DNA of 64,000 bases from Palleronia salina (GCF_900141995.1 NZ_FQZA01000005.1:124001-188000), one strand, 5' to 3'. Shown: positions 25,499 through 34,990, counted from the first letter of the stretch. Numbers and translations are program-made. The notes: generated from the sequence alone by a model not told the origin.

Positions 25499-26364
25499 GC
25501 CGCCATCCCCCCGGTGGTGGCCTGGCCGAAGGTCAGCCGTTTCATCAGCCGTTCCAGCACGATCTCGGACACGCGGGTCAGCAGCAGGTAGAAGACCAGC
25601 AGCGCCAAGAAGTACCAGACGCGCCAGTCGCTGTGGGGATAGTCGGAGAAGCGCGGCGTGACCGACCCGCCGAGCTCGCGCGCCCAGTAGACGATATCCT
25701 CGACCCCCAGCAGGAACAGAAGCGGCGTCGCCTTGACCAGGACCATCCACAGGTTCGACAGGCCGGGCAGGGCGTAGACCCACATCTGCGGCACGAGGAT
25801 GCGCCGGAAGGTCTGGGCGCGGGTCATGCCGTAGGCCTCGGCGGTTTCGATCTGCGCGCGCGGCACGGCCATCATCGCGCCGAACAGCACGTTGGCGGCG
25901 AAGGCGCCGAAGACGATGGCGAAGGTGAACATGGCCAGCAGGAAGCCGTAGACCTCGTGCACCCATTGCGGGGCGCTGTTCGAGGGCAGCTTGGCGGCGC
26001 TGCACACCACGAAATCATTGCCCTGTCGCACCGGCTGGTCCCAGTCGGGGCAGAGCGCCAGCAGGCGCAGGTATTCCAGCCCCTGGTCCAGCGCGATCAC
26101 GAAGAACAGGAAGAAGGCAATGTCGGGCACGGACCGCACGATCGCGATATAGGTCTTGCCCAGCATCCGCACCGGCAGGAAGCGCGCGCGGGCCGCGACG
26201 GCGCCGCCGAAGCCGAACAGGAGCGCGGTGGGCGCGGTGACGGCCAGCAGCAGCATGACCGTGCCGAACGAGGCGTAGAACGCCATGTGCTTGCCGGTGG
26301 TCAGGTAGCAGGCCAGCCAGGCCAGGCCGTCAAGCGATGCGGGGTCGGTGCAATAGGCGAACAT
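25495..26364 (-). CDS. polar amino-acid ABC transporter permease (HisQ-type)
   Basis: The 289-residue permease has several membrane helices and the EAA loop ETAEAYGMTRAQTFRRI in the C-terminal half. It forms a heterodimer with the following HisM-type permease. The N-terminus contains an insert of about 50 residues between the first helices (QGLEYLRLLALCPDW and following), longer than in HisQ of enterobacteria. It follows the binding-protein gene by about 150 bp with a strong hairpin in the gap. Confidence 0.92.
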   Translation of the reverse strand: MFAYCTDPASLDGLAWLACYLTTGKHMAFYASFGTVMLLLAVTAPTALLFGFGGAVAARARFLPVRMLGKTYIAIVRSVPDIAFFLFFVIALDQGLEYLRLLALCPDWDQPVRQGNDFVVCSAAKLPSNSAPQWVHEVYGFLLAMFTFAIVFGAFAANVLFGAMMAVPRAQIETAEAYGMTRAQTFRRILVPQMWVYALPGLSNLWMVLVKATPLLFLLGVEDIVYWARELGGSVTPRFSDYPHSDWRVWYFLALLVFYLLLTRVSEIVLERLMKRLTFGQATTGGMAA

Positions 26365-26476
26365 GGTCAGCGGGGCCCACGCTGCGGCGCCGGTCGGGCG
26401 GCGGGGCTGTGGGATGTGGGGCTTCGGTGCATGTCGACGTCCCGCTGGGCCGGGCGCCCGGTCGGGGCGCGGTCAT

Positions 26477-26508
26477 GCCCCGGGCGCGGGTTTGGGCGCG
26501 CCCGGGGC
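26477..26508 (-). promoter_or_regulatory. strong hairpin after the amino-acid binding-protein gene
   Basis: A perfect 12-bp inverted repeat (GCCCCGGGCGCG at 26477-26488 and its complement at 26497-26508) with an eight-base loop begins nine bases after the binding-protein stop. There is no T run. Such structures protect the 3' end of the upstream message, giving much more binding protein than permease. Confidence 0.6.
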
Positions 26509-26517
26509 GAAGCAATC

Positions 26518-27249
26518 TCAGAACGTCGCGCCGTCGGGCAGCCATTCCTCGATCAGCGCGTTCAGCGACCCGTCGTCCTTCATGGACTGGATCGCGGCGT
26601 TGAACTTCTCGCGCAGCTCGCCGTCGCTTTCGCGGAAGCCCATGCCGATGCCGCCGCCCAGCAGGACGTCGTCCCCCACGACCGACAGCTCGGATTCGTT
26701 CTCGACGATGGGCATCAGGAACGCCTTGTCGGCCAGCACCGCGTCGGCTTCGCCGTTGCGCACGGCGGCGACGGTTTCCTCGGGGGTGGCGAATTCGACC
26801 AGGGTCGCGCCCTCCATCGAGGCGACGTGGCCGGCCTGGATCGTGCCGGACTGCGCCGCGACGACCGCGTTCTCGACATCCACGTCGTCCATGGTCGAGA
26901 CGTAGACCGACGGATCGGGCTGGGTGTAGGGATCGGAGAAGTCGATGACCTCGTCCCGCTCGTCGGTGATCGACATGCCGGCCATGATGGCGTCGTAGTT
27001 GCCCGAGACCAGGTTCGGGATGATCGAATCCCAGTCGTTGGTGACCCACTCGCAGGTCAGCTCGGCCCGCGCGCAGAGCTCGTCGCCCAGTTGACGCTCG
27101 AAGCCTGCGACTTCGCCGTCGTCGTCGAGAAAGTTGTAGGGGGCATAGGCGCCCTCGGTGCCCAGGCGCACGGTCGCGCTGTGTTCGGCGGCAAGCGCCA
27201 TGCCGGTGCCGAGCGCGAGCGCGGCGGTGGCGGTCAGGATGGTTTTCAT
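26518..27249 (-). CDS. periplasmic polar amino-acid binding protein (HisJ-type)
   Basis: The 243-residue product has a signal peptide (residues 1-20, ALA-AEH cleavage) and the family 3 solute-binding fold: VRLGTEGAYAPYNF at the mature N-terminus, DAIMAGMSITDERDEVIDFS in the first lobe, and a C-terminal lobe ending LIEEWLPDG. Two cysteines (LCARAELTCEW) form the disulfide typical of LAO/HisJ proteins. It binds a polar amino acid in the periplasm. A GGGAGA site precedes the start at 27249. Confidence 0.93.
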   Translation of the reverse strand: MKTILTATAALALGTGMALAAEHSATVRLGTEGAYAPYNFLDDDGEVAGFERQLGDELCARAELTCEWVTNDWDSIIPNLVSGNYDAIMAGMSITDERDEVIDFSDPYTQPDPSVYVSTMDDVDVENAVVAAQSGTIQAGHVASMEGATLVEFATPEETVAAVRNGEADAVLADKAFLMPIVENESELSVVGDDVLLGGGIGMGFRESDGELREKFNAAIQSMKDDGSLNALIEEWLPDGATF

Positions 27250-27393
27250 GCGGGTATCTCCCATTGATCGGATTCGACGGGCCTGTGGTCGGCCCTTGAC
27301 CGCCGCAAAATCGTGCGGGTGCGTGATTTTTGCAAGGGTGCCGCAAGGGAAACTGCCCTGCGGGGCCGTTTTCGCGGCCAAATCGGGCAGGAT

Positions 27394-28161
27394 TTATGCG
27401 GTTGAGGACAGGAAACCGCGCAGGCGTTCGCTTTTCGGGTTGCCGAACAGCTCGGACGGCGCGCCTTCCTCCTCGATCCGGCCCTGGTGCAGGAAGATGA
27501 CGTGGTCCGAGCAATCGCGGGCCAGGCCCATGTCGTGGGTCACGATGATCATGGTGCGGCCTTCCTCGGCCAACCCCTGGATCACGCGGATGACCTCCTG
27601 CTCGAGCTCGGGGTCCAGCGCCGAGGTGGGTTCGTCGAACAAGAGCGCGCGCGGCTCCATGCACAGGGCGCGCGCGATCGCGGCGCGCTGCTGCTGGCCG
27701 CCCGACAGTTGCGCTGGGTAGACGTCGCACTTGTCGCCGATGCCCACCTTGGCGAGATAGCCGCGCGCGGCCTCCTCGACCTCGGCGCGGTCGCGTTGCA
27801 GCACGGTGACCGGCGCTTCCATCACGTTTTGCAGGATGGTCATGTGGGCCCACAGGTTGAACTGCTGGAACACCATCGACAGGTTCGTGCGGATGCGGGT
27901 GACCTGCCGGGGGTCGGCGGGCTTGCGGTCCGCCCCGGTGCCGCGCCACTTGACCGGCTCGCCCTCGAACGAGATCTCGCCGGACTGGCTGTCCTCGAGC
28001 AGGTTCGCGCAGCGCAGCAGGGTGGACTTGCCCGACCCCGATGACCCGATCAGCGAGACGACATGGCCGCGCGGCGCGGTCAGGTCGACCCCTTTCAGGA
28101 CCTCCAGCGCGCCGTAGCTCTTGTGCAGGTCTCGGATCTGGAAAACGGGGGTATCTGTCAC
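27394..28161 (-). CDS. polar amino-acid ABC transporter ATPase (HisP-type)
   Basis: The 255-residue ATPase has Walker A GSSGSGKST, the ABC signature LSGGQQQR, Walker B LLFDEPTSALD and the switch histidine in IIVTHDMG. It energises the two permeases. It is the first gene of the operon. The 144-bp gap to the binding-protein gene holds an imperfect stem (GCAAAAATC with GATTTTGC on the minus strand) that may be a processing or attenuation site. Confidence 0.95.
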   Translation of the reverse strand: MTDTPVFQIRDLHKSYGALEVLKGVDLTAPRGHVVSLIGSSGSGKSTLLRCANLLEDSQSGEISFEGEPVKWRGTGADRKPADPRQVTRIRTNLSMVFQQFNLWAHMTILQNVMEAPVTVLQRDRAEVEEAARGYLAKVGIGDKCDVYPAQLSGGQQQRAAIARALCMEPRALLFDEPTSALDPELEQEVIRVIQGLAEEGRTMIIVTHDMGLARDCSDHVIFLHQGRIEEEGAPSELFGNPKSERLRGFLSSTA

Positions 28162-28246
28162 GGGGTCCGGCGGGCTCGGGCTGTTGCGCGTCGCGGCGCA
28201 GTAGGGCGGAAATCCGCCGGGATTGCAACGCCCGGCCCGCGCGGGG

Positions 28247-28678
28247 TTACTCGACGCGCTTGCGCGCCATGTTGCTGTCGCGGTCGTTGACGCCCAGCAT
28301 GGGGGCCACCATGCGCATCAGGGCGTTCTCGTCCTCATCCCGCCGGCCGTCGGCCAGCACCACGCCCCACAGCGCCTCGACCACGGCCAGGCGATCCTCG
28401 TAGGCCACGCTGTCCTTGATGGCGCGGGTGAAGCGGACGGTGTCGGGCGCCTCGGACTCGAGCGTTTCGGCCTCGGCCCGCAGGGATTGCGCGGCCTCGT
28501 CCGTCAGCCCGTAGCGATGGGCCAGCGTGCGGTCGATCCGCGCGATCTCGGCGGTGGCGTAGTCGCCGTCGGCCCGCGCGAGACGGACAAGGAGCGCCGC
28601 CAGGGCCAGGCGGGCATCGCTATCGGCGAGGGGGGCGGGCTCGGGCGCGGTCATGCGCTTGAGAAGATCTGCAAACAT
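28247..28678 (-). CDS. TerB-family (tellurite-resistance-like) protein
   Basis: The 143-residue helical protein begins MFADLLKRMT and contains two acidic repeats, LLVRLARADGDYATAEIARID and LWGVVLADGRRDEDENALM, which match the TerB/DjlA-N metal-binding helical module. Proteins like this are widespread outside tellurite loci, and a role in tellurite resistance should not be assumed. The start at 28678 is chosen for the family-like MFADLL; no strong ribosome binding site is visible. Confidence 0.82.
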   Translation of the reverse strand: MFADLLKRMTAPEPAPLADSDARLALAALLVRLARADGDYATAEIARIDRTLAHRYGLTDEAAQSLRAEAETLESEAPDTVRFTRAIKDSVAYEDRLAVVEALWGVVLADGRRDEDENALMRMVAPMLGVNDRDSNMARKRVE

Positions 28679-28810
28679 GCGGGATGAAATAGGCGCGTGT
28701 TGCACGAAGGCCAAGCCCGGCCACTTTCGCGTGTTAATTCGGCGCGCCCCTGTTCAATGCGCGGTGCGGGGACTAGGTAGGTTTCAACTCTTGTGTGTTT
28801 GGACGACCCA

Positions 28811-29632
28811 ATGCTGCGAATCGCTGCCCCCGTACTGGCCCTTGCCATGGGCCCCTCGGCCGTCATGGCCGGTGACCTGAGCCTGCCTGCGCCCGAGCCG
28901 CAGCCGGTGTTCCAGGCGCCCGCGCCGTCGACCCCGAACCTGGTCTTCACGCTGCGCGGCGGTGCCGCGGTGAACCCCGACTATTTCGGATCGGACGATT
29001 ACTCGGTGGGCCCCGATTTCGGCTTCCGCCTGGGGTATGCCAACCTGTTCGGCCGTGAGTTCGGCAATGCCGACGGCTCGCCCAGCTATGGCCTGGGCGT
29101 GCGCGGATCGTTCCGCTACATCGGTGAGCGTGACGATGCCGACAACCCCGAGCTGACGGGCCTGAACGACATCGACGCCTCGGTCGAGCTGGGCCTTGGC
29201 CTGGGCTACAGTTCTTACAATTTCGACGCTTTCGCCGACGTGCGCTATGGCGTCATCGGGCACGAGGCCGTGGTCGGTGAGCTTGGTGCCGACTTCAAGG
29301 TCCATCCCAGCGACCGGCTGACGCTGAGCGTCGGGCCGCGCGTCTTCGTAGGGTCCGGCAAGTACTCGGACGTGTATTTCGGCGTGACCCCGGCCGAGGC
29401 CGCCGCCAGCACCAGCGGCTTCACCGCGTATGATCCCGACGGGGGTATCCTCAGCGCGGGTGTCGAGTTGGGCGCGAGCTACGAGATCAACGACCAGTGG
29501 GGCGTCGAAGGCGCCGTGACCTGGGACCGTCTGACCGGCGACGCCGCCGACAGCCCGATCGTGCAGGCCGGCGACCGCGACCAGTACGGCATCCGCGTCG
29601 GTATCACCCGCCAGATCACGCTGGATTTCTGA
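28811..29632 (+). CDS. MipA/OmpV-family outer-membrane protein
   Basis: The 273-residue product has a signal peptide (residues 1-18, SAVMAGDL) and a short Pro-rich linker, followed by a series of amphipathic beta strands ending in the outer-membrane C-terminal signature ITLDF (terminal Phe). The internal pattern PDYFGSDDY-VGPDFGFRLGY is typical of the MipA/OmpV barrel family. Some members scaffold murein-modifying enzymes; others are porin-like. The ATG at 28811 is preferred over an upstream in-frame start at 28793 because it gives a correct signal peptide. Confidence 0.88.
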   Translation: MLRIAAPVLALAMGPSAVMAGDLSLPAPEPQPVFQAPAPSTPNLVFTLRGGAAVNPDYFGSDDYSVGPDFGFRLGYANLFGREFGNADGSPSYGLGVRGSFRYIGERDDADNPELTGLNDIDASVELGLGLGYSSYNFDAFADVRYGVIGHEAVVGELGADFKVHPSDRLTLSVGPRVFVGSGKYSDVYFGVTPAEAAASTSGFTAYDPDGGILSAGVELGASYEINDQWGVEGAVTWDRLTGDAADSPIVQAGDRDQYGIRVGITRQITLDF

Positions 29633-29654
29633 CCCGGCCAAAGGCCGCGACCGA

Positions 29655-29682
29655 AAAAGCCGCCCAGTGAGGCGGCTTTTTG
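29655..29682. terminator. bidirectional terminator after the MipA-type gene
   Basis: AAAAAGCCGCC (29655-29665) and GGCGGCTTTTT (29672-29682) form an 11-bp stem with a six-base loop, with T runs on both strands. It ends the MipA-type gene transcript. Confidence 0.88.
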
Positions 29683-29819
29683 CATTTCGTGATGCGATTG
29701 GATGCTTGGGGCCGAGAGCGCAATGTCCGCTCTGAGCCAATACAAATATGCTTGGGTCATTTGCCGCGATAACATAGAGCCGGTTTATGATGATTGCATA
29801 ATCTCTTTGGAGCGTTCAA

Positions 29820-29991
29820 TTGGCTAACAAAGTTGTTCCGCGGCTGGTAACGATGGTAGCGATATTAGTCTTTTGTTGTAACTTTCGTGGTCGCAGGTAT
29901 CCGTGCTGACAACTATATCAATAGCTGCATGGACGATGGTTCGGTCGACTACATCGTCGACGAAGAACAACGCCGGGAAGTATGCGATTAG
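29820..29991 (+). pseudogene. frameshifted small membrane protein gene
   Basis: A TTG start at 29820 with GGAG at 29809-29812 opens a frame that reads LANKVVPRLVTMVAILVF and then fails after a TTTT run (29871-29874). If one T is removed, the reading continues without break: VVTFVVAGIRADNYINSC and further to EEQRREVCD and a TAG at 29989-29991. The restored 56-residue protein would have one clean membrane helix (about residues 9-28) and a short periplasmic tail with two cysteines. This coherent reconstruction argues for a real gene with a one-base insertion or a sequencing error. Family unknown. It is the only candidate gene in the 29683-30100 gap. Confidence 0.55.
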
Positions 29992-30100
29992 GTCCGGAAT
30001 GTCCGCATAGCCGCCTTCAGGCGCGCGGGCCTCTCGAGGATTTCGTCCGGAGGCCATGTCGGAAATGGCGTCATGTTCGAAGGAAGCTCGGCCGCGACCG

Positions 30101-30128
30101 AAAAAAGCCGCCCCTATGGGCGGCTTTT
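30101..30128 (-). terminator. terminator of the minus-strand gene at 30151
   Basis: GCCGCCC (30107-30113) and GGGCGGC (30118-30124) form the stem; on the minus strand six T follow. It lies about 25 bp after the stop of the gene ending at 30151. It is the second copy of the terminator at 29655-29682. Confidence 0.85.
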
Positions 30129-30150
30129 CCATTCCAGGGGTGGGGCAAGA

Positions 30151-30753
30151 TCAGACGGGCGGGAGCGACCCGTCTTCGGCCACGCCCGCGAGGTTCGCGC
30201 TGATCCCGCCGTCGGGCTCTTGGGTCACGAACAGGATCGCCATGTCGCCCTCGGCAAGGTCGCGGTCGGGGGCGATGTTGAACTCGGTGATGGGGGTGCC
30301 TTCGGGGACGAGCACCGGCTCGTCCTCGCCGTTGTAGCTGACCACGATCACCGATCCGTCCGACGCGTTCACGACCTCGCCCACGGTGGCGTTGGTCATC
30401 AGGCTGTCCTCGGTCAGATCCCACGCGGTTTCGCCTTCCCCCGTGCCGCGCAGGGCCTCGGGGAAGACGTTGATCGAGACGGCGACCTTGCGGCCATCCT
30501 CGCCCTCGGTCGACGGGATCGACAGGAAATCACCCTGCCGCACGTCGCCGATCTCGATATACTCGTAGACCAGAACGCTGAAGTCGTCGGTCAGGGTCAC
30601 GTCATAGCTGTCGCCGCCCTGGGTGGTCACCGTGACGGTGTCGCCGCTGGTCGACGTGACTTCGCCGCGCAGACGCGCGGTTTCCTGCGCGAAGGCGGGG
30701 GTCGCCAGCGCAAGGGTCGTGGTGATCATCGCTGTGGAAATCAGGGCGTTCAT
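30151..30753 (-). CDS. exported protein of unknown function, 200 aa
   Basis: The product starts MNALISTAMITTTLALATPAFAQ, a signal peptide with cleavage near residue 23. The acidic mature domain begins RLRGEVTSTSGDTVTVTTQGG, a small beta-barrel-like pattern reminiscent of OB or DUF5666-type folds, and similar strand pairs recur further on. No cysteines or catalytic motifs are evident. The start at 30753 has a GAGGA site; a longer frame start at 30825 lacks a signal. It precedes no obvious partner gene and ends at its own terminator. Confidence 0.72.
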   Translation of the reverse strand: MNALISTAMITTTLALATPAFAQETARLRGEVTSTSGDTVTVTTQGGDSYDVTLTDDFSVLVYEYIEIGDVRQGDFLSIPSTEGEDGRKVAVSINVFPEALRGTGEGETAWDLTEDSLMTNATVGEVVNASDGSVIVVSYNGEDEPVLVPEGTPITEFNIAPDRDLAEGDMAILFVTQEPDGGISANLAGVAEDGSLPPV

Positions 30754-30846
30754 GGGATCCTCGTTAGTTGGTCGAAGACCCAACACCTGTTCCGCCCTTT
30801 GGTTGCAGACCGCGGGGCCACGCAAGGCGCGGCCCCGGTCGCTGTC

Positions 30847-31047
30847 TTACTTTCGGTCGCTCGTGACCGAATCCTTCGCGGTGTCGACGGCATCTTCGAC
30901 GTGACCGGCGCTTTCCTGCGCCTTGCCCTCGACCTGGTCCGCCTGGCCTTCGGCCTTCAGCTTGTCGTTGTCGGTGGTGTCGCCCGCGGCCTCTTTCATC
31001 TTGCCGAGCGCGTCCTTGACCTTGCCCTTGATGGTGTTCTCGCTCAT
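30847..31047 (-). CDS. CsbD-family small stress protein
   Basis: This 66-residue hydrophilic protein reads MSENTIKGKVKDALGKMKEAAGD at the N-terminus, the CsbD pattern of KGK.K...G..K...G repeats, followed by a second repeat QADQVEGKAQESAG. CsbD-like proteins are abundant under general stress in many bacteria, but their function is unclear. A GGAGAG site precedes the ATG. The gap to pyrG (96 bp) shows no other gene. Confidence 0.88.
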   Translation of the reverse strand: MSENTIKGKVKDALGKMKEAAGDTTDNDKLKAEGQADQVEGKAQESAGHVEDAVDTAKDSVTSDRK

Positions 31048-31143
31048 CGCGTCTCTCCATTTGCTTGCTGCAATCTGAAGGGACAACGTCAGCGCCGGGC
31101 TCGCGTTCCTGCGGCCCGAAAATCGTGATCGGGGCGGCGGCGG

Positions 31144-32787
31144 TCAGACCAGGCGGCTCATCTCGACGGCGGCGCGCACGAAATCGGCGAACAGGGGATG
31201 CGGCGCGAAGGGCTTGGATTTCAGCTCGGGGTGGAACTGCACGCCGATATACCAGGGATGGTCCTTGATCTCGACGATCTCGGGCAGGCGACCGTCGGGC
31301 GACATGCCCGAGAAGACCAGCCCGCTGTTTTCCAGCGCGTCCTTGTACTTGATGTCCACCTCGTAGCGGTGGCGGTGGCGTTCCTCGATCCGGTGGCTGC
31401 CGTAGATCTCGGCCACTTTCGAGCCGTCCTTCAGGCTGGCGGCGAAGGCGCCCAGCCGCATGGTGCCGCCCTTGTCGTCCAGTACGTCGCGCGCGATCTT
31501 CTGGTTGTCCTTGATCCATTCCTTCAGGTGGAAGATCACCGGCTCGAACCGGGCCTCGCCCGCTTCGTGGTCGAATTCTTGGCTGCCGGCGGTCTTCATG
31601 CCCGCCAGGTTGCGCGCGGCCTCGACCACGGCCATCTGCATCCCCAGGCAGATCCCCAGATACGGGACCTTGTGCTCGCGGGCGAATTGGGCGGCGCGGA
31701 TCTTTCCCTCGGTCCCGCGCTCGCCGAAGCCGCCGGGGACGAGAATCGCGTGGAAATTCTCGAGGTAAGGGGCGGGGTCCTCGCGCTCGAACAGCTCGGC
31801 ATCGACCCAGTCGATGCGGACCTTCACCCGGTTGGCCATCCCACCGTGGGTCAGCGCCTCGGCAATGGATTTATAGGCATCCTCGAGCTGCGTGTACTTG
31901 CCGACGATGGCGACGCGCACTTCGCCCTCGGGGTTGAACACCCGGTCGGCGACATCGTCCCAGCGGTCCAGCGTCGGCTTGGGCGCGGGCGAGATGCCGA
32001 AGGCGTCCAGCACCGCCTGGTCCAGCCCCTCGCGGTGATAGGCGAGCGGCGCCTCGTAGATCGACTTCAGGTCGTAGGCGGCGATCACGCTGTCGGGGCG
32101 CACGTTGCAGAACAGCGCGAGCTTCTCGCGCTCCTTCTCGGGGATGGGCCGTTCCGAACGGCAGACCAGCACGTCCGGCGCGATGCCGATTGAGCGCAGT
32201 TCCTTGACCGAGTGCTGGGTCGGCTTGGTCTTCAGCTCGCCGCTGGCGGCGATCCACGGCAGCAGGGTCAGGTGCATGAAGATGCACTGCCCGCGGGGGC
32301 GTTCCTGCCCGAACTGGCGGATGGCCTCGAAGAAAGGCAGGCCTTCGATGTCGCCCACGGTGCCGCCGATCTCGCACAGCATGAAATCGACCTCGTCGGC
32401 GCCGATGGTCAGGAAGTCCTTGATCTCGTTGGTGACGTGGGGAATGACTTGGATCGTCTTGCCCAGATAGTCGCCCCGGCGTTCCTTCTCGAGCACCGAG
32501 GAATAGATCCGCCCCGAACTGACGCTGTCGGTCTGGCGCGCGGCGACGCCGGTGAACCGCTCGTAATGGCCCAGGTCCAGGTCGGTCTCGGCGCCGTCAT
32601 CGGTGACGAAGACCTCGCCATGTTCGAACGGGCTCATCGTGCCGGGATCGACGTTCAGGTAGGGGTCGAGCTTGCGCAGCCGCACCGAGAACCCGCGGGC
32701 CTGCAACAGCGCGCCCAGGGCGGCCGAGGCCAGGCCCTTGCCCAGCGAAGAGACGACACCGCCGGTGATGAATACGTAACGCGCCAT
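31144..32787 (-). CDS. pyrG: CTP synthase
   Basis: PyrG aminates UTP to CTP using glutamine. The 547-residue protein has the N-terminal synthetase domain beginning [18 protein letters not shown], and the C-terminal glutaminase domain with the nucleophile in GICLGMQ and the His/Glu pair in [10 protein letters not shown]. The start at 32787 is fixed by the conserved N-terminus. It lies downstream of secG on the same strand, separated by 140 bp, an order found in many alphaproteobacteria. Confidence 0.98.
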   Translation of the reverse strand: MARYVFITGGVVSSLGKGLASAALGALLQARGFSVRLRKLDPYLNVDPGTMSPFEHGEVFVTDDGAETDLDLGHYERFTGVAARQTDSVSSGRIYSSVLEKERRGDYLGKTIQVIPHVTNEIKDFLTIGADEVDFMLCEIGGTVGDIEGLPFFEAIRQFGQERPRGQCIFMHLTLLPWIAASGELKTKPTQHSVKELRSIGIAPDVLVCRSERPIPEKEREKLALFCNVRPDSVIAAYDLKSIYEAPLAYHREGLDQAVLDAFGISPAPKPTLDRWDDVADRVFNPEGEVRVAIVGKYTQLEDAYKSIAEALTHGGMANRVKVRIDWVDAELFEREDPAPYLENFHAILVPGGFGERGTEGKIRAAQFAREHKVPYLGICLGMQMAVVEAARNLAGMKTAGSQEFDHEAGEARFEPVIFHLKEWIKDNQKIARDVLDDKGGTMRLGAFAASLKDGSKVAEIYGSHRIEERHRHRYEVDIKYKDALENSGLVFSGMSPDGRLPEIVEIKDHPWYIGVQFHPELKSKPFAPHPLFADFVRAAVEMSRLV

Positions 32788-32927
32788 GTGCCGACGACTC
32801 CCGTGACTGGTGGCCCGATCGGCCAAAAATCCTGCTTAAGGGGCGATCCGACATCGCCCCATCACGGGATTTGAGCATTACAAGGTATGCGGACCCGTCG
32901 CAACAGGGACGCAGGATGATGTGGCCC

Positions 32928-33290
32928 TTATTCCGCGCGGGGCGGCAGCGCGGGCGCATCGCCGGCCGAGGGCGGCAGAAGGCCGCTGCCATCGGGCAGG
33001 GACGGCGCCGGGGCACTGTCCTCGGTCTCGGACGTGCCGCCCAGACGGTCGATGACCGAGCTTCCGGCGCTCTGGTCGGCGGCGATGATCGTCAGCGTGA
33101 TCGAGGTGGCGATGAACGCGATGGCCAGCGCCCAGGTCAGCTTGCCCAGGGCCGTCGCCGCACCGCGTGCGGACATCGCGCCGCCACCGCCGCCCATCCC
33201 GAGGCCGCCGCCTTCGGACCGCTGCAGCAGCACCACGCCGATAAGGCACAGCGCCAAGATCAGGTGGACGACAAGCACGATATTTTGCAT
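32928..33290 (-). CDS. secG: preprotein translocase subunit SecG
   Basis: SecG is a small accessory subunit of the SecYEG channel. The 120-residue protein begins with a membrane helix [20 protein letters not shown], then the conserved [11 protein letters not shown], a Gly-rich loop, and a second helix (about residues 52-70). The C-terminal tail is Pro/Ser/Ala-rich, as often in alphaproteobacteria. It is divergent from purA. Confidence 0.95.
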   Translation of the reverse strand: MQNIVLVVHLILALCLIGVVLLQRSEGGGLGMGGGGGAMSARGAATALGKLTWALAIAFIATSITLTIIAADQSAGSSVIDRLGGTSETEDSAPAPSLPDGSGLLPPSAGDAPALPPRAE

Positions 33291-33343
33291 GGGGCAAAGG
33301 CCTTCGCGGTCAGGGACAGGCGGTATCTAAAGGCCAAGCCGCG

Positions 33344-33385
33344 AACCCGCAACCCCGAGAAACCGGCCCCGCGCGATTGCGGGTT
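33344..33385. repeat. 9-bp inverted repeat in the secG-purA divergent gap
   Basis: AACCCGCAA (33344-33352) and its complement TTGCGGGTT (33377-33385) are separated by 24 bases. The position between the two divergent starts would suit an operator for a dimeric regulator, but GC-rich inverted repeats also occur by chance. No regulator is assigned. Confidence 0.35.
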
Positions 33386-33446
33386 TCCCATGCGGCGAGG
33401 GGTCTGTATGGAAGTCACGCAATTTCCGCATGATAGGATACGGCAC

Positions 33447-34739
33447 ATGGCCAACGTAGTGGTGGTGGGCGCCCAGTGGGGCGACGAAGGCAAGGGCAAG
33501 ATCGTCGATTGGCTGTCCGAGCGGGCCGACGTGATCGCCCGGTTCCAGGGCGGACACAACGCGGGCCACACGTTGGTCATCGACGGCGAGGTCTACAAGC
33601 TGCACGCGCTGCCGTCCGGCGTGGTGCGGCGCGGCAAGCTCAGTGTCATCGGCAACGGCGTCGTGCTGGACCCCTGGCACCTCGTGTCCGAGATCGAGGG
33701 GATCCGCGCGCAGGGCGTCGAGATCACGCCCGAGACGTTGATGATCGCCGAAAACACGCCGCTGATCCTGCCCTTCCACGGCGAGCTGGATCGCGCGCGC
33801 GAGAACCAGGCGAGCGTGGCCAAGATCGGCACCACCGGCCGCGGCATCGGCCCCGCCTACGAGGACAAGGTGGGCCGCCGCGTGATCCGCGTGGCCGACC
33901 TGGCCGACAACAAGACGCTGGAGACGCGCGTCGACCGCGCGCTGGTCCACCACAATGCCCTGCGCAGCGGGCTCGGGCTCGAGCCCATCGACCGCGACGC
34001 GCTGCTGGCCAAGCTGCGCGAGGTTGCGCCCGAGATCCTGCCCTTCGCCGCGCCGGTCTGGAAGGTGCTGGGCGAGAAGCGCGCGCAGGGCAAGCGCATC
34101 CTGTTCGAGGGCGCGCAGGGCGCGCTGCTGGATATCGATTTCGGCACCTATCCCTATGTCACCTCGTCGAACGTGATCGCGGGCCAGGCGCCCACCGGCA
34201 CCGGCATGGGACCGCACGCGGCGGGCTTCGTTCTGGGCATCGTGAAAGCCTACACGACCCGTGTGGGCGAAGGCCCGTTCCCGACCGAGCTGCACGACGC
34301 CGATGGCCAGATGCTTGGCGAGCGGGGCCACGAGTTCGGCACGACCACCGGGCGCAAGCGCCGCTGTGGCTGGTTCGATGCCTGCCTGGTGCGCCAGACC
34401 TGCGCCATCTCGGGCATCTCGGGCATCGCTCTGACCAAGCTCGACGTGCTGGACGGGTTCGACACGCTGAAGATCTGCGTTGGCTACGACCTGGATGGCG
34501 AACGGCTGGACTACCTGCCCACCGCGTCGGACAAGCAAGCGCGCTGCACCCCCATCTACGAGGAAATGCCGGGCTGGTCCCAGACCACCGCCGGCGCCCG
34601 CAGCTGGGCCGACCTGCCGGCGAACGCCATCAAGTATGTCCGCCGCGTGGAAGAGCTGATCGGCTGCCCGGTCGCCATGCTGTCGACCTCGCCCGAGCGC
34701 GAGGACACGATCCTCGTCAAAGATCCTTTCGCGGACTAA
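33447..34739 (+). CDS. purA: adenylosuccinate synthetase
   Basis: PurA couples IMP and aspartate using GTP in the first committed step of AMP synthesis. The 430-residue protein starts [18 protein letters not shown], which contains the catalytic Asp and the GTP-binding GDEGKGK loop; GHNAGHT follows, and [11 protein letters not shown] lies in the C-terminal part. The ATG at 33447 gives the exact conserved N-terminus. Confidence 0.98.
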   Translation: MANVVVVGAQWGDEGKGKIVDWLSERADVIARFQGGHNAGHTLVIDGEVYKLHALPSGVVRRGKLSVIGNGVVLDPWHLVSEIEGIRAQGVEITPETLMIAENTPLILPFHGELDRARENQASVAKIGTTGRGIGPAYEDKVGRRVIRVADLADNKTLETRVDRALVHHNALRSGLGLEPIDRDALLAKLREVAPEILPFAAPVWKVLGEKRAQGKRILFEGAQGALLDIDFGTYPYVTSSNVIAGQAPTGTGMGPHAAGFVLGIVKAYTTRVGEGPFPTELHDADGQMLGERGHEFGTTTGRKRRCGWFDACLVRQTCAISGISGIALTKLDVLDGFDTLKICVGYDLDGERLDYLPTASDKQARCTPIYEEMPGWSQTTAGARSWADLPANAIKYVRRVEELIGCPVAMLSTSPEREDTILVKDPFAD

Positions 34740-34743
34740 CCCC

Positions 34744-34968
34744 ATGGCGCTGTCGCACAAGGCCAAACGCCGCTGGTCGCTGGTGATCCTGCTGGTTCTG
34801 CTGCCGGTTTATATCGTCGTGGCGTCGAGCATCATCACCTGGCTGGGCCGCCCGCCGATCTTCGTCGAGCTGCTGGTCTACCTGGTCCTCGGCGTGCTCT
34901 GGGCGCTGCCGTTCAAGAACGTGTTCAAGGGCGTGGGCCAGCGCGACCCCGACGATGACGGGGCTTAG
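34744..34968 (+). CDS. DUF2842 small membrane protein
   Basis: The 74-residue protein has two membrane helices (about residues 11-33 and 38-58) and the pattern WALPFKNVFKGVGQRDPDD at the end, characteristic of DUF2842 of alphaproteobacteria. It follows purA by four bases and is probably co-transcribed. Function unknown. Confidence 0.85.
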   Translation: MALSHKAKRRWSLVILLVLLPVYIVVASSIITWLGRPPIFVELLVYLVLGVLWALPFKNVFKGVGQRDPDDDGA

Positions 34969-34990
34969 CCCGATTGCCGACCTGGAATGA

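Larger units (their letters stand above)
29644..30113. repeat. direct repeat pair flanking an AT-richer islet
   Basis: The sequence GGCCGCGACCG followed by five or six A and GCCGCCC occurs at 29644-29666 and again at 30090-30113. The copies differ only by one A. Both are the 5' half of an intrinsic terminator. They bracket about 425 bp that is visibly richer in A/T than its surroundings and holds a broken small gene. Confidence 0.75.

Noticed and set aside
28247-28678. A tellurite-resistance role for the TerB-like gene
   Set aside because: No other ter genes are nearby, and stand-alone TerB-like proteins are widespread.
29824-30132. A 102-codon minus-strand frame in the islet
   Set aside because: It runs through a terminator stem and has no ribosome binding site; the restored plus-strand gene fits better.
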